Shown piece after piece: positions 1 to 9,108 of a stretch of 64,000 nt of DNA. The notes below the pieces were generated by a model that saw only the letters and a program-made list of their open reading frames with translations, made no database searches and was not told where the DNA came from. Positions within the stretch are counted from its first letter, which is position 1. Every line of letters begins with the position of its first letter. Position numbers and translations under genes: made by a program. Source of the stretch: Providencia rettgeri (lineage in GTDB: Bacteria > Pseudomonadota > Gammaproteobacteria > Enterobacterales > Enterobacteriaceae); NCBI GenBank assembly GCA_900455085.1, contig UGTZ01000001.1:4337501-4401500 (forward strand). The letters run 5' to 3'.

Positions 1-693
1 ATGTTCAACACCTAACCACAATGACTTGCTCAAAAAGCCATCTTTATCATATTGTCTTGGGCTAACTTCTTTTGGTGCTAAATCAAATCCTTTGGTATGC
101 GTATAAGCTCCGGCTGCGGTTACCGTCGTATTTTCACCAATTTTTTGCTGAGTCGAACCGTTATAGTTTTGGTAACTGTGTGAGCCAATACCTGCATTTA
201 AAGTTGTGCCATCGTTATCACGGCGAGTAATAATATTTACTACTCCACCTACTGCATCAGAACCATAAACCGCTGAACGGGCGCCGCGAATATATTCAAT
301 GCGTTGCACCAGTGAGATAGGAATTTGGCTCATATCGGAAGAGCCAGAAATGCCCGCTTGATTCAAACGAACACCATCAATCAGCACTAAAACGTGACGT
401 GATTCTGTGCCTCGTATAAATAGAGAGCTTTGTTGACCCATTCCCCCGTTTTGCGCAATATCCACTCCCGGCAGGCGCCTTAATACATCTATCACGGTAT
501 TGGATTGCCAATGATCGATATCTTCACGAGTGACCACCGTCACTGGCGCTAATATAGAAGAGATGGGTTGTTCAAAGCGGTTAGCGGAGACAACCACTTG
601 GTCAGTTTTATTATTTGCACTTGCCAAAGAAGAAGTAGCGCACAGCACAGCCAGCGCAGCGGCCGATAACGGCAGCGACTTTTTATTATTCAT
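1..693 (-). CDS. btuB: BtuB, vitamin B12 TonB-dependent outer membrane receptor (3' part off the left edge)
   Basis: Outer membrane receptor that imports cobalamin using energy from TonB. The gene runs off the left edge, so only the first 231 codons are present. They encode a signal peptide (MNNKKSLPLSAAALAV..., probable cleavage after ASA), a TonB-box-like DQVVVSANR segment and the start of the plug domain, with IDVLRRLPGVDI, SLFIRGTESRHVLVLIDGVRLN and AVYGSDAVGGVVNIITRRD clearly readable. The start at 693 directly precedes the signal peptide. A cobalamin riboswitch lies upstream on the same strand, which supports the identification. trmA is divergent, as in E. coli. Confidence 0.95.
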   Translation of the reverse strand, partial: MNNKKSLPLSAAALAVLCATSSLASANNKTDQVVVSANRFEQPISSILAPVTVVTREDIDHWQSNTVIDVLRRLPGVDIAQNGGMGQQSSLFIRGTESRHVLVLIDGVRLNQAGISGSSDMSQIPISLVQRIEYIRGARSAVYGSDAVGGVVNIITRRDNDGTTLNAGIGSHSYQNYNGSTQQKIGENTTVTAAGAYTHTKGFDLAPKEVSPRQYDKDGFLSKSLWLGVEH

Positions 694-783
694 TATGATT
701 ACACTCGGAAAATCAATTCAATTAATGTTCCGCGAGGTTGAATATAGATTCGCGCAGATATTCAACAAAGCGATTGGTAGCGT

Positions 784-1060
784 GGCAGGTATCGGACTTA
801 TAAAGTAACAAGTTGGGTTTCTATATATGAAATAAAAACGATATATAAAATGAAAATTCGACCTGTTATATCCCCTAAATAATTCAAGTGACATGTAGGC
901 GGCAAGCGAAGATATCCCTAGGAGCATACTGAAGTATGTGACTAGGGTAGCTGAGCGATGCCAACACCCATGTAGCTTGAAGAATGACGGGGATACCTTA
1001 ATTACCGTTGCGCGTCAGTCTTGGATTTACACCAAATTCCCTAAACCACAGCCTATTATC
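784..1060 (-). promoter_or_regulatory. Cobalamin riboswitch of btuB, interrupted by an ERIC element
   Basis: Read on the minus strand, the 5' half of the aptamer lies at about 1060-1001: GGGAA at 1041-1037, then a GGTGTAAATCC hairpin and CTGACGCGCAACGGTAA ending at 1002. The 3' half holds the B12 box AGTCCGATACCTGCC at 798-784. Between the halves lies a complete ERIC repeat (867-995). Removing it leaves about 74 nt between GGTAA and the B12 box, similar to the peripheral arm of the E. coli btuB riboswitch. Downstream, a hairpin at 737-766 (9-bp stem) fits a regulatory helix ahead of the btuB start. The match is to conserved cobalamin riboswitch segments, recognised by eye. Confidence 0.85.
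867..995. repeat. ERIC element inside the btuB leader
   Basis: A full-length enterobacterial repetitive intergenic consensus (about 129 bp). It has the characteristic GTAGGCGGCAAGCGA, CCTAGGAGCATAC, GTATGTGACTAGGG, GCCAACACCCATGTAG and GAAGAATGACGGGGATA segments. The ends are inverted (TATATCCCC and GGGGATA), so a transcript through it should fold into a long imperfect hairpin. Confidence 0.9.
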
Positions 1061-1175
1061 GTAAGTTGAATAGTTATGAGTGTCTACGGATGGATAATGA
1101 AAACTGGACATCTTCGCCGCATTCCCTACAATTTCGCTCCTGATACGAATTTATTACTGTTTTATGGAGCCAAAC

Positions 1176-2273
1176 ATGCCAAACACCTTGCACACTGACG
1201 ACTACGAACAACAGCTCGTAGAAAAAATGGATCGTTTAAAGGCGATGATGGCTCCTTTTAACGCCCCTGAACCTGAAATTTTTTCATCACCAAAATCGCA
1301 TTACCGGATGCGCGCCGAATTTCGCGTCTGGCACGATAATGACGATTTATTTCATATTATGTTTGATAAGGAAACTAAAGAAAGGATCCGTGTTGACCAG
1401 TTCCCTGTCGCAAGTCAGTTAATCAATGACATGATGGCAGCGTTATTGCCGTTAATTAAGCAAAATGAATTACTGCGTCATAAATTATTTCAAATTGACT
1501 ATTTATCAACGCTAAGTAATAAGCTGATTGTTTCGCTGCTTTACCATAAAAAACTCAGTGAAGAGTGGGTTGCTGAGGCAAAAGCCTTAAAAGCCGTTTT
1601 AGTTGAACAAGGCTTTGATGTGCAATTAATCGGCCGAGCGTCAAAAACAAAAATCATGTTAGACAATGATTATGTTGATGAAATATTACCGGTAATGGGT
1701 AAAAATATGGTGTATCGCCAAGTCGAAAATAGCTTTACGCAGCCTAACGCACAGGTCAATATCAAAATGTTGGAATGGGCAATTGGGGCAACACAGAATT
1801 CGACGGGGGATTTATTAGAACTTTACTGCGGAAATGGAAACTTTTCATTGGCATTAGCGCAAAACTTCGAACGCGTATTAGCCACTGAAATTGCAAAACC
1901 TTCTGTGGCTGCTGCTCAATATAATATCGAAGCCAATAATATTGAAAATGTTCAAATTATTCGTATGTCTGCAGAGGATTTTACCCAAGCCATGCAAGGT
2001 GCTCGTGAATTTAGGCGCCTAGAGGGTATTTCTTTAGCCGACTACCAGTGCAATACCATTTTCGTTGACCCGCCTCGCAGTGGTTTAGATGCAGAAACAG
2101 TGAAGCTTGTTCAGGGTTATGACCATATCCTATATATTTCGTGTAACCCAGAAACGCTATGCGATAACTTAGTTGAGCTGACTAAAACGCATAAACTAGA
2201 GAAATTAGCCTTATTCGACCAATTTCCCTATACCCATCATATGGAAAGTGGGGTATTACTGAGCCGCTATTAG
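1176..2273 (+). CDS. trmA: tRNA (uracil-5-)-methyltransferase TrmA
   Basis: Makes 5-methyluridine at position 54 of the T-loop of tRNAs using S-adenosylmethionine. The protein is 365 residues, against 366 in E. coli, and similar throughout. Visible motifs are the SAM-binding LLELYCGNGNFSLAL, FVDPPRSGLD, and ILYISCNPETL with the nucleophilic Cys near residue 323. An in-frame ATG exists at 1164, but GGAG at 1166-1169 sits 6 nt before the ATG at 1176 and the E. coli N-terminus matches this shorter form. Monocistronic, ending at a hairpin shared with the convergent yijD. Confidence 0.96.
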   Translation: MPNTLHTDDYEQQLVEKMDRLKAMMAPFNAPEPEIFSSPKSHYRMRAEFRVWHDNDDLFHIMFDKETKERIRVDQFPVASQLINDMMAALLPLIKQNELLRHKLFQIDYLSTLSNKLIVSLLYHKKLSEEWVAEAKALKAVLVEQGFDVQLIGRASKTKIMLDNDYVDEILPVMGKNMVYRQVENSFTQPNAQVNIKMLEWAIGATQNSTGDLLELYCGNGNFSLALAQNFERVLATEIAKPSVAAAQYNIEANNIENVQIIRMSAEDFTQAMQGAREFRRLEGISLADYQCNTIFVDPPRSGLDAETVKLVQGYDHILYISCNPETLCDNLVELTKTHKLEKLALFDQFPYTHHMESGVLLSRY

Positions 2274-2304
2274 TTGGCTGAAAACTCGGTTATTAAAAAC
2301 AAAA

Positions 2305-2332
2305 ACGCCGCATTTTACTGCGGCGTCTTATT
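2305..2332. terminator. Hairpin between convergent trmA and yijD
   Basis: Stem ACGCCGCA / TGCGGCGT with loop TTTAC, an A-rich tract before it and TCTTATTT after it. It can serve as a bidirectional terminator for trmA and the fabR-yijD operon. Confidence 0.75.
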
Positions 2333-2353
2333 TAGTAGAAAAGTCGTCTAAAC

Positions 2354-2743
2354 TTAGTTTTCGACTTCTTGCTCAAGTGCCAGCTCCGCTTTTTCTTTCT
2401 TACGTGCTTTCCAGCTTGAGTACATCCACAATGCGATAATGACAATAAAGGTTGCTGGGATAAAGTTAGAGCCTATTTCAGGGTTTTGAACGCGTAAAAT
2501 CGCGGCATAACCAAATAGGCCAATAAAAAAACTACCAGCAACAAATTTTGGCAACCCCATCGGCATGGCTTGATGTAAATAGCGCTGGTGTAAACAATAC
2601 GCAGCCAATATTAGGGTTAAAATTGGAAAAAATGAAAAGTCGACCAACGAGTTAAACAGCGTTGAAAACGTCCCATGAGTTGCAAGGCCAATCACAAAGG
2701 CTAGCAATAATGTGCTTCTTTCATAACTTTTTTGATCCGTCAT
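2354..2743 (-). CDS. yijD: YijD family inner membrane protein (DUF1422)
   Basis: Small inner membrane protein of unknown function, 129 residues (119 in E. coli). About four hydrophobic segments can be seen, with the conserved YCLHQRYLHQAMPMGLP and PEIGSNFIPA stretches. The C-terminus is charged (KARKKEKAELALEQEVEN), presumably cytoplasmic. It follows fabR by 12 bp on the same strand, the conserved enterobacterial fabR-yijD pair, so it should be co-transcribed with the regulator. No function is inferred beyond this linkage. Confidence 0.9.
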   Translation of the reverse strand: MTDQKSYERSTLLLAFVIGLATHGTFSTLFNSLVDFSFFPILTLILAAYCLHQRYLHQAMPMGLPKFVAGSFFIGLFGYAAILRVQNPEIGSNFIPATFIVIIALWMYSSWKARKKEKAELALEQEVEN

Positions 2744-2755
2744 TGATTCTCCTTA

Positions 2756-3412
2756 TTATTTAGTAAGGTCTGGGTCAGTTTGATTTTGTTTTTCCTGTTC
2801 TCGGCGGTACCAGTAATAGGCGCCTTTCGCGATCATTCTTAACTGTAATACCAGCCGTTCTTCGAGATTTCTGCGTTTTTCTTCATCAATGTCTAGCGCT
2901 TCCGCACCTGCGCTAAAGACAATCGTTACCATGGCCTCGGCTTGCATTTCAGTAAAATGGCGAGGCATACGGCTTTCAAGTTCAAGGTAATCGGCCAATT
3001 CCGCAATAAAATGTTGAATTTCCCGAGCGACCGCTGCACGAAACTCCGCAGATGTTCCCGAACGCTCCCGCAATAATAACCTAAAGGCATTAGGGTTATT
3101 ACCAATAAACTCCATAAAAGTTGAGACTGATGTACGGATCACACTCCCACCTTTTGCAATACGCTGTCTTGCTTGACGCATTAGCTGGCGTAACATCAAG
3201 CCACTTTCGTCAACCATCGTCAACCCGAGTTCATCAACGTCCTTGAAATGACGGTAAAATGAAGTTGGTGCAATCCCAGCTTCACGTGCAACTTCCCGTA
3301 AACTGAGGCTAGTAAAGCTCCGCTCAGCGCTTAATTGGCTAAATGCGGCTTCGACGAGTGAACGCCGAGTTTTTTCTTTTTGTTTTGCTCTAACGCCAAT
3401 TGTGTTGCTCAC
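2756..3412 (-). CDS. fabR: FabR, TetR-family repressor of unsaturated fatty acid synthesis
   Basis: Represses fabA and fabB, setting the ratio of unsaturated to saturated membrane lipids. 218 residues, nearly identical in sequence to E. coli FabR. The TetR-type helix-turn-helix lies at about residues 28-60 (SLSLREVAREAGIAPTSFYRHF) and is followed by the long conserved ligand-binding region (RQARQRIAKGGSVIRTSVSTFMEFIGNNP). The start is GTG at 3412, with AGGA 5 nt upstream. First gene of the fabR-yijD operon, divergent from sthA as in E. coli. Confidence 0.95.
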   Translation of the reverse strand: MSNTIGVRAKQKEKTRRSLVEAAFSQLSAERSFTSLSLREVAREAGIAPTSFYRHFKDVDELGLTMVDESGLMLRQLMRQARQRIAKGGSVIRTSVSTFMEFIGNNPNAFRLLLRERSGTSAEFRAAVAREIQHFIAELADYLELESRMPRHFTEMQAEAMVTIVFSAGAEALDIDEEKRRNLEERLVLQLRMIAKGAYYWYRREQEKQNQTDPDLTK

Positions 3413-3680
3413 GGTGATCCTAATTTCTTATCATGGAAGGTCAATGTAATAAGTATTACTCTTCGCCTAGCATACCTGAAAATAATTAAACTGTTTTGGA
3501 GAAAAAGCGACTATCGCTGCAATTTACTCATTTTCAGAATTTAACTTAGCCTTTTTTCAATTAGTTTTTTAACGCTGATATACTACCAACCTTTCACTAA
3601 ACAATACTTCAGCAAATCCCTACTTTATGAACCTATGAATTATATTTAGGTATTTTTCTGAGGCTCTTGAACTAAAATAT

Positions 3681-3810
3681 TTTCTCCTAAGAATTTCAAA
3701 TTGAGATAAGGCGACAAAACAAGCGAACTCCTGGAAGTATATATAAGTATGTGACTAGAGTAAGCGAATGTCGCCAACGTTGTATCGATTTAAAAGACAG
3801 CGAGGAAATT
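3681..3810. repeat. Degenerate ERIC element between fabR and sthA
   Basis: The centre matches ERIC well (AAGCGAACTCCTGGAAGTAT, ATAAGTATGTGACTAGAG, GCCAACG). The flanks (TTCAAATTGAGATAAGGCGACAAA and the 3' end) have diverged. It fills most of the 462-bp gap between the divergent fabR and sthA genes. Nothing else is recognised there. Confidence 0.75.
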
Positions 3811-3874
3811 AGGTGAAATAACCAACTAATGATAACATCTTGTTGTCATTTTGTTTTAGAGCAGGTCTTACCTC

Positions 3875-5272
3875 ATGCAACTTACCCATTTTGATGCAAT
3901 AGTCATTGGTTCCGGTCCTGGTGGTGAAGGCGCCGCCATGGGGCTAGTGAAACAAGGAAAAAACGTTGCTGTTATAGAACGTTATAATAATGTCGGCGGA
4001 GGCTGTACCCACTGGGGAACCATTCCCTCAAAAGCCCTCCGTCATGCTGTTAGTCGTATTATCGAATTCAACCAAAACCCGCTTTATAGTGATAACTCCC
4101 GTAGCTTAAGCTCCTCTTTCTCCGAAATTCTACGACATGCTGAAACGGTAATTAGCCAACAAACACGCATGCGCCAAGGATTTTACGAACGTAATGGTTG
4201 CCAAATGTTTTCGGGTGAAGCCACCTTTATCGATGAACAACATATCAGTGTCCGCTACGCGGATGGAAGTTGTGATGTTTTAAGTGCAGATAAAATCGTC
4301 ATTGCCACTGGCTCTCGTCCATACTGCCCTTCTGACGTTGATTTCAACCATTCTCGAATCTACAACAGTGATACTATTCTCAACCTAACCCATGAACCTC
4401 GCCATGTGATTATTTATGGTGCAGGTGTTATCGGCTGTGAATATGCATCTATTTTTCGTGGGTTAGGGGTTAAAGTTGACTTAATCAACACCCGTGATCA
4501 TCTCTTGGCCTTTCTTGACCAAGAAATGTCAGATGCCTTGTCGTATCATTTTTGGAATAGTGGTGTTGTTATTCGCCATAATGAAGAATATGAAAAAATC
4601 GAAGGGGTTGAAGACGGCGTTATTGTTCACCTGAAGTCAGGTAAAAAAGTCAAGGCGGACTGTTTACTGTATGCGAACGGAAGAACCGGTAACACTGATA
4701 GCTTAGGCCTGGCTAATGTCGGGATCGAAGCAGATGGCCGCGGTTTAGTTAAAGTCAATAAAGCGTATCGCACCACTAATGAACATATTTATGCTGTTGG
4801 TGATGTCATTGGCTACCCAAGTTTGGCCTCTGCAGCTTATGACCAAGGCCGAATTGCAGCCCGAGCCATTGGGGGTAGTTTAGGTAATGCACATTTAGTG
4901 GAAGATATTCCAACAGGGATTTATACCATTCCTGAAATTAGTTCAGTTGGCAAAACAGAACAAGAACTGACCGCAATGAAAGTGCCTTATGAAGTTGGCC
5001 GGGCACAGTTTAAACATTTAGCACGTGCACAAATCGCAGGTATGAATGTCGGTAGTTTGAAAATATTATTCCATAGAGAAACATTACAGATATTAGGCAT
5101 TCACTGTTTCGGTGAGAGAGCGGCTGAAATTATCCATATCGGCCAAGCTATCATGGAACAAAAAGGTGAAGGTAATACTATCGAATATTTCGTCAATACG
5201 ACGTTCAATTACCCGACGATGGCGGAAGCTTTCCGTGTTGCAGCTTTAAATGGTTTAAATCGACTCTTTTAA
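3875..5272 (+). CDS. sthA: Soluble pyridine nucleotide transhydrogenase SthA
   Basis: Cytosolic flavoprotein that transfers reducing equivalents between NADPH and NAD+. 465 residues, against 466 in E. coli. The FAD-binding GSGPGGEGAA lies at residues 12-21, and the second Rossmann motif GAGVIGCEYASIF lies in the middle. The C-terminal dimerisation region contains GIHCFGERAAEIIHIGQAIM. The usual two-cysteine redox motif of the family is GGGCTHWGTIPSK, so only one Cys remains, as is normal for transhydrogenases of this group. Monocistronic; fabR is divergent and oxyR is convergent. Confidence 0.96.
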   Translation: MQLTHFDAIVIGSGPGGEGAAMGLVKQGKNVAVIERYNNVGGGCTHWGTIPSKALRHAVSRIIEFNQNPLYSDNSRSLSSSFSEILRHAETVISQQTRMRQGFYERNGCQMFSGEATFIDEQHISVRYADGSCDVLSADKIVIATGSRPYCPSDVDFNHSRIYNSDTILNLTHEPRHVIIYGAGVIGCEYASIFRGLGVKVDLINTRDHLLAFLDQEMSDALSYHFWNSGVVIRHNEEYEKIEGVEDGVIVHLKSGKKVKADCLLYANGRTGNTDSLGLANVGIEADGRGLVKVNKAYRTTNEHIYAVGDVIGYPSLASAAYDQGRIAARAIGGSLGNAHLVEDIPTGIYTIPEISSVGKTEQELTAMKVPYEVGRAQFKHLARAQIAGMNVGSLKILFHRETLQILGIHCFGERAAEIIHIGQAIMEQKGEGNTIEYFVNTTFNYPTMAEAFRVAALNGLNRLF

Positions 5273-5288
5273 TTATTGAGTGATTAAT

Positions 5289-5310
5289 GGTTGCCAATAA
5301 TCTGGCAACC
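5289..5310. terminator. Hairpin between convergent sthA and oxyR
   Basis: An 8-bp stem GGTTGCCA / TGGCAACC with a 6-nt loop, in the 74-bp gap between the two stop codons. There is no strong U-tract on either side, so its terminator activity is uncertain. Confidence 0.5.
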
Positions 5311-5346
5311 ATCATCAACTAAAAAAATAATATTGGTAGCTTAACC

Positions 5347-6252
5347 CTAAACTCTATTTTTATAATAGTTATCCATTGAGTTATAGATGGTCTCCGCTAA
5401 TTGTTCATAGCGCCCACGTAACGGTGAACCCGGGCGATAAACTAATACGATAGTTCGTTTCGGTTCAGGTTCAATGCAATTTAAATAACATACCCCATCA
5501 CGACAAACTTCATTTGGCACCGATAAATCAGGTAAAAGTGTAATTCCACTCCCTGCTGCCACCATATTTCTTAACGTTTCTAAGCTCGTTGCCCTGAAGT
5601 GTGTATCTTCTTTAGCACCCGCTTGGAAGCAAAAGCCCATTGCTTGGTCACGTAAACAGTGGCCATCTTCTAACATTAATAGTTTTTCACCTGACAATTC
5701 ACTCATTTCAATCGTATCACGATCATGCCATGGGTGACTCTCATAGATAGCCAATTTCATGGGTTCTTCAAATAAAGGAACAACAATGAAAGGGTCTGTT
5801 TCTTTTACTTCAGCTAAAATAGCGCAATCTAATTTACCACTGTCTAACTGAGCTAATAATTGCTGAGTTTGCGCTTCATGCAAATAGATTTCTAATTTAG
5901 GGTGAGCTTGGTGCAATTGCGGAATAATATGAGGTAATAGATACGGCGCAACCGTTGGAATTAAACCAATATGTAATGGCCCTGACATGCTTTCCCCTTG
6001 GAGGGCTGCCATTTCTTGTAATACCTTAATTTCACGCAAAATAGTACGGGCTTGTTCAACCAATAACAAACCTTGTTGAGTAAAAAGAACTTTACGGCTA
6101 GTTCTTTCTAACAACATCACGCCAAGTTCTTCTTCTAATTTACGAATTTGGCCACTAAGAGTTGGTTGGCTAACATGACAAGAATCCGCGGCACGTCTAA
6201 AGTGTTTATGTTCGGCGAGTGCGACGAGGTACTCTAAATCTCGAATATTCAT
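5347..6252 (-). CDS. oxyR: OxyR, peroxide-sensing LysR-family regulator
   Basis: Activates the hydrogen peroxide defence regulon when two cysteines form a disulfide. The N-terminal helix-turn-helix lies at about residues 18-37 (FRRAADSCHVSQPTLSGQIR). The redox pair is at Cys199 and Cys208 (GHCLRDQAMGFCF), the same numbering as E. coli OxyR. 301 residues, slightly shorter at the C-terminus than E. coli (305). It faces a 987-bp AT-rich gap where E. coli would have divergent oxyS. No convincing OxyS sequence or OxyR box was recognised there. Confidence 0.96.
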   Translation of the reverse strand: MNIRDLEYLVALAEHKHFRRAADSCHVSQPTLSGQIRKLEEELGVMLLERTSRKVLFTQQGLLLVEQARTILREIKVLQEMAALQGESMSGPLHIGLIPTVAPYLLPHIIPQLHQAHPKLEIYLHEAQTQQLLAQLDSGKLDCAILAEVKETDPFIVVPLFEEPMKLAIYESHPWHDRDTIEMSELSGEKLLMLEDGHCLRDQAMGFCFQAGAKEDTHFRATSLETLRNMVAAGSGITLLPDLSVPNEVCRDGVCYLNCIEPEPKRTIVLVYRPGSPLRGRYEQLAETIYNSMDNYYKNRV

Positions 6253-7239
6253 ATTTCTTTTCCTTTCGTGAATTCTCTGTCAAACCAAAGATAGATAATA
6301 CCAATCACTATATCGATATTGTTTTGTTTTATCTATTGATAAATTGAAAAATAGGGGGAAAACCTCATTTTTTGAAGGATACACGCAATATAATGAAACA
6401 AAGTGTAATATTTAGAAATAAAATGTATCTCATTCCTGACTCTTCAACAGAGAGAATAGTTAATTAATGATTAAATTCATTTACCATTAGCATTTCAATA
6501 TAACATTCCTAATAAAAGCATTAACCGTGTTTTTTTAGAATAAAATTTCAATAAATTATATCCTAACGTTGCCAAGTAAAATCCCAACATTCTCCTCAAA
6601 AAATATAGGCTATTTGTGTCATTAATTCACATAATAGATAAAATTAACTTTATTTTAACACTTAGTGAATATCACTAGAATAACTAAATTATTAGAATTT
6701 AATATGTATTTAGTCACACTTCATCAGTTTTGAATTAATTAAAACATACAAATATTTATTATATTCATCTCAAACAAAAGAAACATTTTGTTATCTTTCC
6801 TTTCACTCTCTATTAAAGTTTGTAAGTTTTTATATAAAAGTAAATGTAAATTGCAGCCTAATTTTGTTAAATTTTATTTAAATCACTATTACAGATTGAT
6901 AACAACAGGAAATCACTAGATAATCCAACTATAAAAAACTAATAGATAACACAAATAATGAAATAAAACACCACAAATTATTAAATGTATAGTCTTATTG
7001 GCCATAAAGATACAAAAGGATAATTTTAAATTACAATGAGAGTAATTTTGTTTTCTTTATATTTTTAAACATTTCCTTTTTTAATTTTACACCTAAATAG
7101 TGTTTTTAAATTTATAATTCCCACATCAAAAACACCAGGGAATATCAGTTCATTATTATTATTCTTATTTAATCGCACACAAATCTAATTTAAACATACA
7201 GCAAGTTGATTAATCAAAAATCAATGATGGGATACTATT
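6253..7239. other. 987-bp AT-rich gap without a recognisable gene
   Basis: Very AT-rich DNA between oxyR and the pilin-like gene. No reading frame of convincing length, no RNA gene and no ERIC element was recognised. Its 3' end must hold the promoter of the gene at 7240, and its 5' end the oxyR control region. A small RNA equivalent to OxyS could be hidden here but cannot be supported by eye. Confidence 0.6.
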
Positions 7240-7590
7240 ATGAAAAATTTATTAACAAAAACTCAAAAGTTTGGCCCTCGTTCACTCTGTGCATTGTTGC
7301 TCGTTACAACCGCATCTATTCATGCTTATGCAAGTAATGACCAACAAAATGGGGTTATTCATTTCTCTGGGGCAGTCGTATTTCCGTCTTGCTTTAATGA
7401 AGTGACCGACAATCATGTCACACTGAATTGCTTAAATAACCAATCTGATATGGTTTCCAGCAAAATAAACTTGAATAATGTTGCAAATACTCAAGGTTGG
7501 AAGGTAATCAATGAAGGTAGAGGAGAGTATTCATATAACTGGGTGAATGAAGAAAAACAACTCGGAATGCTAACCATTAAATATATTTAA
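7240..7590 (+). CDS. Small secreted pilin-like protein
   Basis: Not a recognised named gene. 116 residues, with a signal peptide (LCALLLVTTASIHAYA, probable cleavage near residue 31). The mature start GVIHFSGAVVFPSCF resembles the donor-strand/first-strand region of type 1 fimbrial subunits, and Cys51 and Cys64 could form the pilin disulfide. At about 85 mature residues it is much shorter than a normal pilin (150-180), and the usual C-terminal YxF motif is missing. No usher or chaperone gene is nearby. It may be a shortened orphan pilin or a pilin-domain secreted protein. A GGGA ribosome site precedes the ATG, and a strong terminator follows. Confidence 0.6.
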   Translation: MKNLLTKTQKFGPRSLCALLLVTTASIHAYASNDQQNGVIHFSGAVVFPSCFNEVTDNHVTLNCLNNQSDMVSSKINLNNVANTQGWKVINEGRGEYSYNWVNEEKQLGMLTIKYI

Positions 7591-7612
7591 AAACAAACGC
7601 GTTATGGGAATC

Positions 7613-7640
7613 GGGGTAGTCATGCTACCCCCCATTTTTT
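7613..7640. terminator. Terminator after the pilin-like gene, shared with argH
   Basis: Stem GGGGTAG / CTACCCC with loop TCATG, followed by CCATTTTTT on the plus strand. It lies between the convergent small secreted gene and argH. Confidence 0.8.
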
Positions 7641-7653
7641 CTTCTACAACTAA

Positions 7654-9030
7654 TCACAGTTCTAATCGTTTTTTTGCTTCCACAATAGCACTTGCCACTT
7701 GCTTCTGAGATACCCCACCTTTTGCTAACCGCTTATCTAAACAAGATTGTAGCGATAAAATTTCATAGACATCCAACTGAATAGTGTCACTGAATTTTTG
7801 CAAATCACTGAGAGCCATTTCTTCTAAAGCTTTACCTTGCCCAATCGCTGCAACAACCGCTTCGCCCACGATATGATGCGCTTCGCGGAATGGAACACCT
7901 TTAGCAACGAGGTAATCAGCAAGCTCAGTTGCATTGGCATAACCTTGTTTCGCGGCATCTTCACAACGGCTACGACGAATTTGAATACCATCAAGCACTA
8001 ACGCAGCCATATGCATGCAATCTAACCAAGTATCTAATGCGTCGAATAACCCTTCTTTGTCTTCTTGCATATCTTTGTTATACGCAAGCGGCAACCCTTT
8101 AAGGGTCATCATCATACCTGTTAACGCCCCTTGGACACGGCCACATTTTCCACGGATTAATTCCAATGCATCTGGGTTTTTCTTTTGTGGCATTAATGAT
8201 GAACCTGATGTCACTTTGTCTGATAACTCGACAAAACCAGCTTCACCACTATTAAAGAAAATTAAATCTTCAGCAAAGCGGGATAAATGAACCATACCGA
8301 TACTTGCGTTGGATAATAGTTCAAGCACGTGGTCTCTATCTGAAACGGTATCTAAGCTATTACGCGTTGCCGAAGCAAAACCTAACCATGATGCTAGCTG
8401 CTCACGGTCGATATCATAAGCCGTGCCTGCTAATGCCCCGCATCCTAATGGGCTGACATCTAAGCGTTTTAGTGTATCTTTTAAACGGCTTTCATCACGC
8501 GCTAACATTTCACTGTAAGCTAAGCACCAATGTGCAAAAGTGACAGGCTGGGCACGTTGTAAATGCGTATAACCTGGCATCACGGCATCTTGATTATTTT
8601 CCGCAGTCAGCACCAGTGCTTTTTGTAGCTCTGTTACCGCTTCAAGTAGCAATGCAACTTGGTCTTTACACCACAGTTTTAAATCTGTTGCGACTTGGTC
8701 GTTACGGCTACGGCCTGTATGCAATTTTTTACCTAAATCACCGACTTTATCAATCAGTTGACCCTCAACCCAGCTATGAATATCTTCTGCGTCACTTTGC
8801 AGGATAATTTCAGGGTTATCTTGTACTTCTTTAAGTAAGGCATTTAGTGCTTGTTCTAAAGTTTGTTGTTCGCTATCAGACAATACACCAACTGTTACCA
8901 GTGATTTTGACCATGCGACTGAGCCGATAATATCTTGTTGCGCCAAGCGATAATCGAAACGCAGTGAATCATTAAACTGTTTAAACCGTTGATCTGCTTG
9001 CTGACTAAAACGTCCACCCCAAAGTGCCAT
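7654..9030 (-). CDS. argH: Argininosuccinate lyase ArgH
   Basis: Last step of arginine synthesis: argininosuccinate to arginine plus fumarate, in the cytosol. 458 residues, the usual length. The fumarase/lyase superfamily signature SSLMPQKKNPD is present, as are HTGRSRNDQ and GYTHLQRAQPV with the catalytic His. It is the distal gene of the argCBGH operon, 78 bp after argG. Confidence 0.97.
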   Translation of the reverse strand: MALWGGRFSQQADQRFKQFNDSLRFDYRLAQQDIIGSVAWSKSLVTVGVLSDSEQQTLEQALNALLKEVQDNPEIILQSDAEDIHSWVEGQLIDKVGDLGKKLHTGRSRNDQVATDLKLWCKDQVALLLEAVTELQKALVLTAENNQDAVMPGYTHLQRAQPVTFAHWCLAYSEMLARDESRLKDTLKRLDVSPLGCGALAGTAYDIDREQLASWLGFASATRNSLDTVSDRDHVLELLSNASIGMVHLSRFAEDLIFFNSGEAGFVELSDKVTSGSSLMPQKKNPDALELIRGKCGRVQGALTGMMMTLKGLPLAYNKDMQEDKEGLFDALDTWLDCMHMAALVLDGIQIRRSRCEDAAKQGYANATELADYLVAKGVPFREAHHIVGEAVVAAIGQGKALEEMALSDLQKFSDTIQLDVYEILSLQSCLDKRLAKGGVSQKQVASAIVEAKKRLEL

Positions 9031-9108
9031 AACTAATCCCTACCTGATTGATAAAATAAGTTTTTAACCCCGACAGCGGTCTTGGCTGCCGGGGGACTAC
9101 TATTTGAT

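Noticed and set aside
6253..6500. An OxyS small RNA gene and OxyR box divergent from oxyR
   Set aside because: ATAG and CTAT-like tetramers occur but not with the required spacing, and no OxyS-like sequence or terminator could be recognised.
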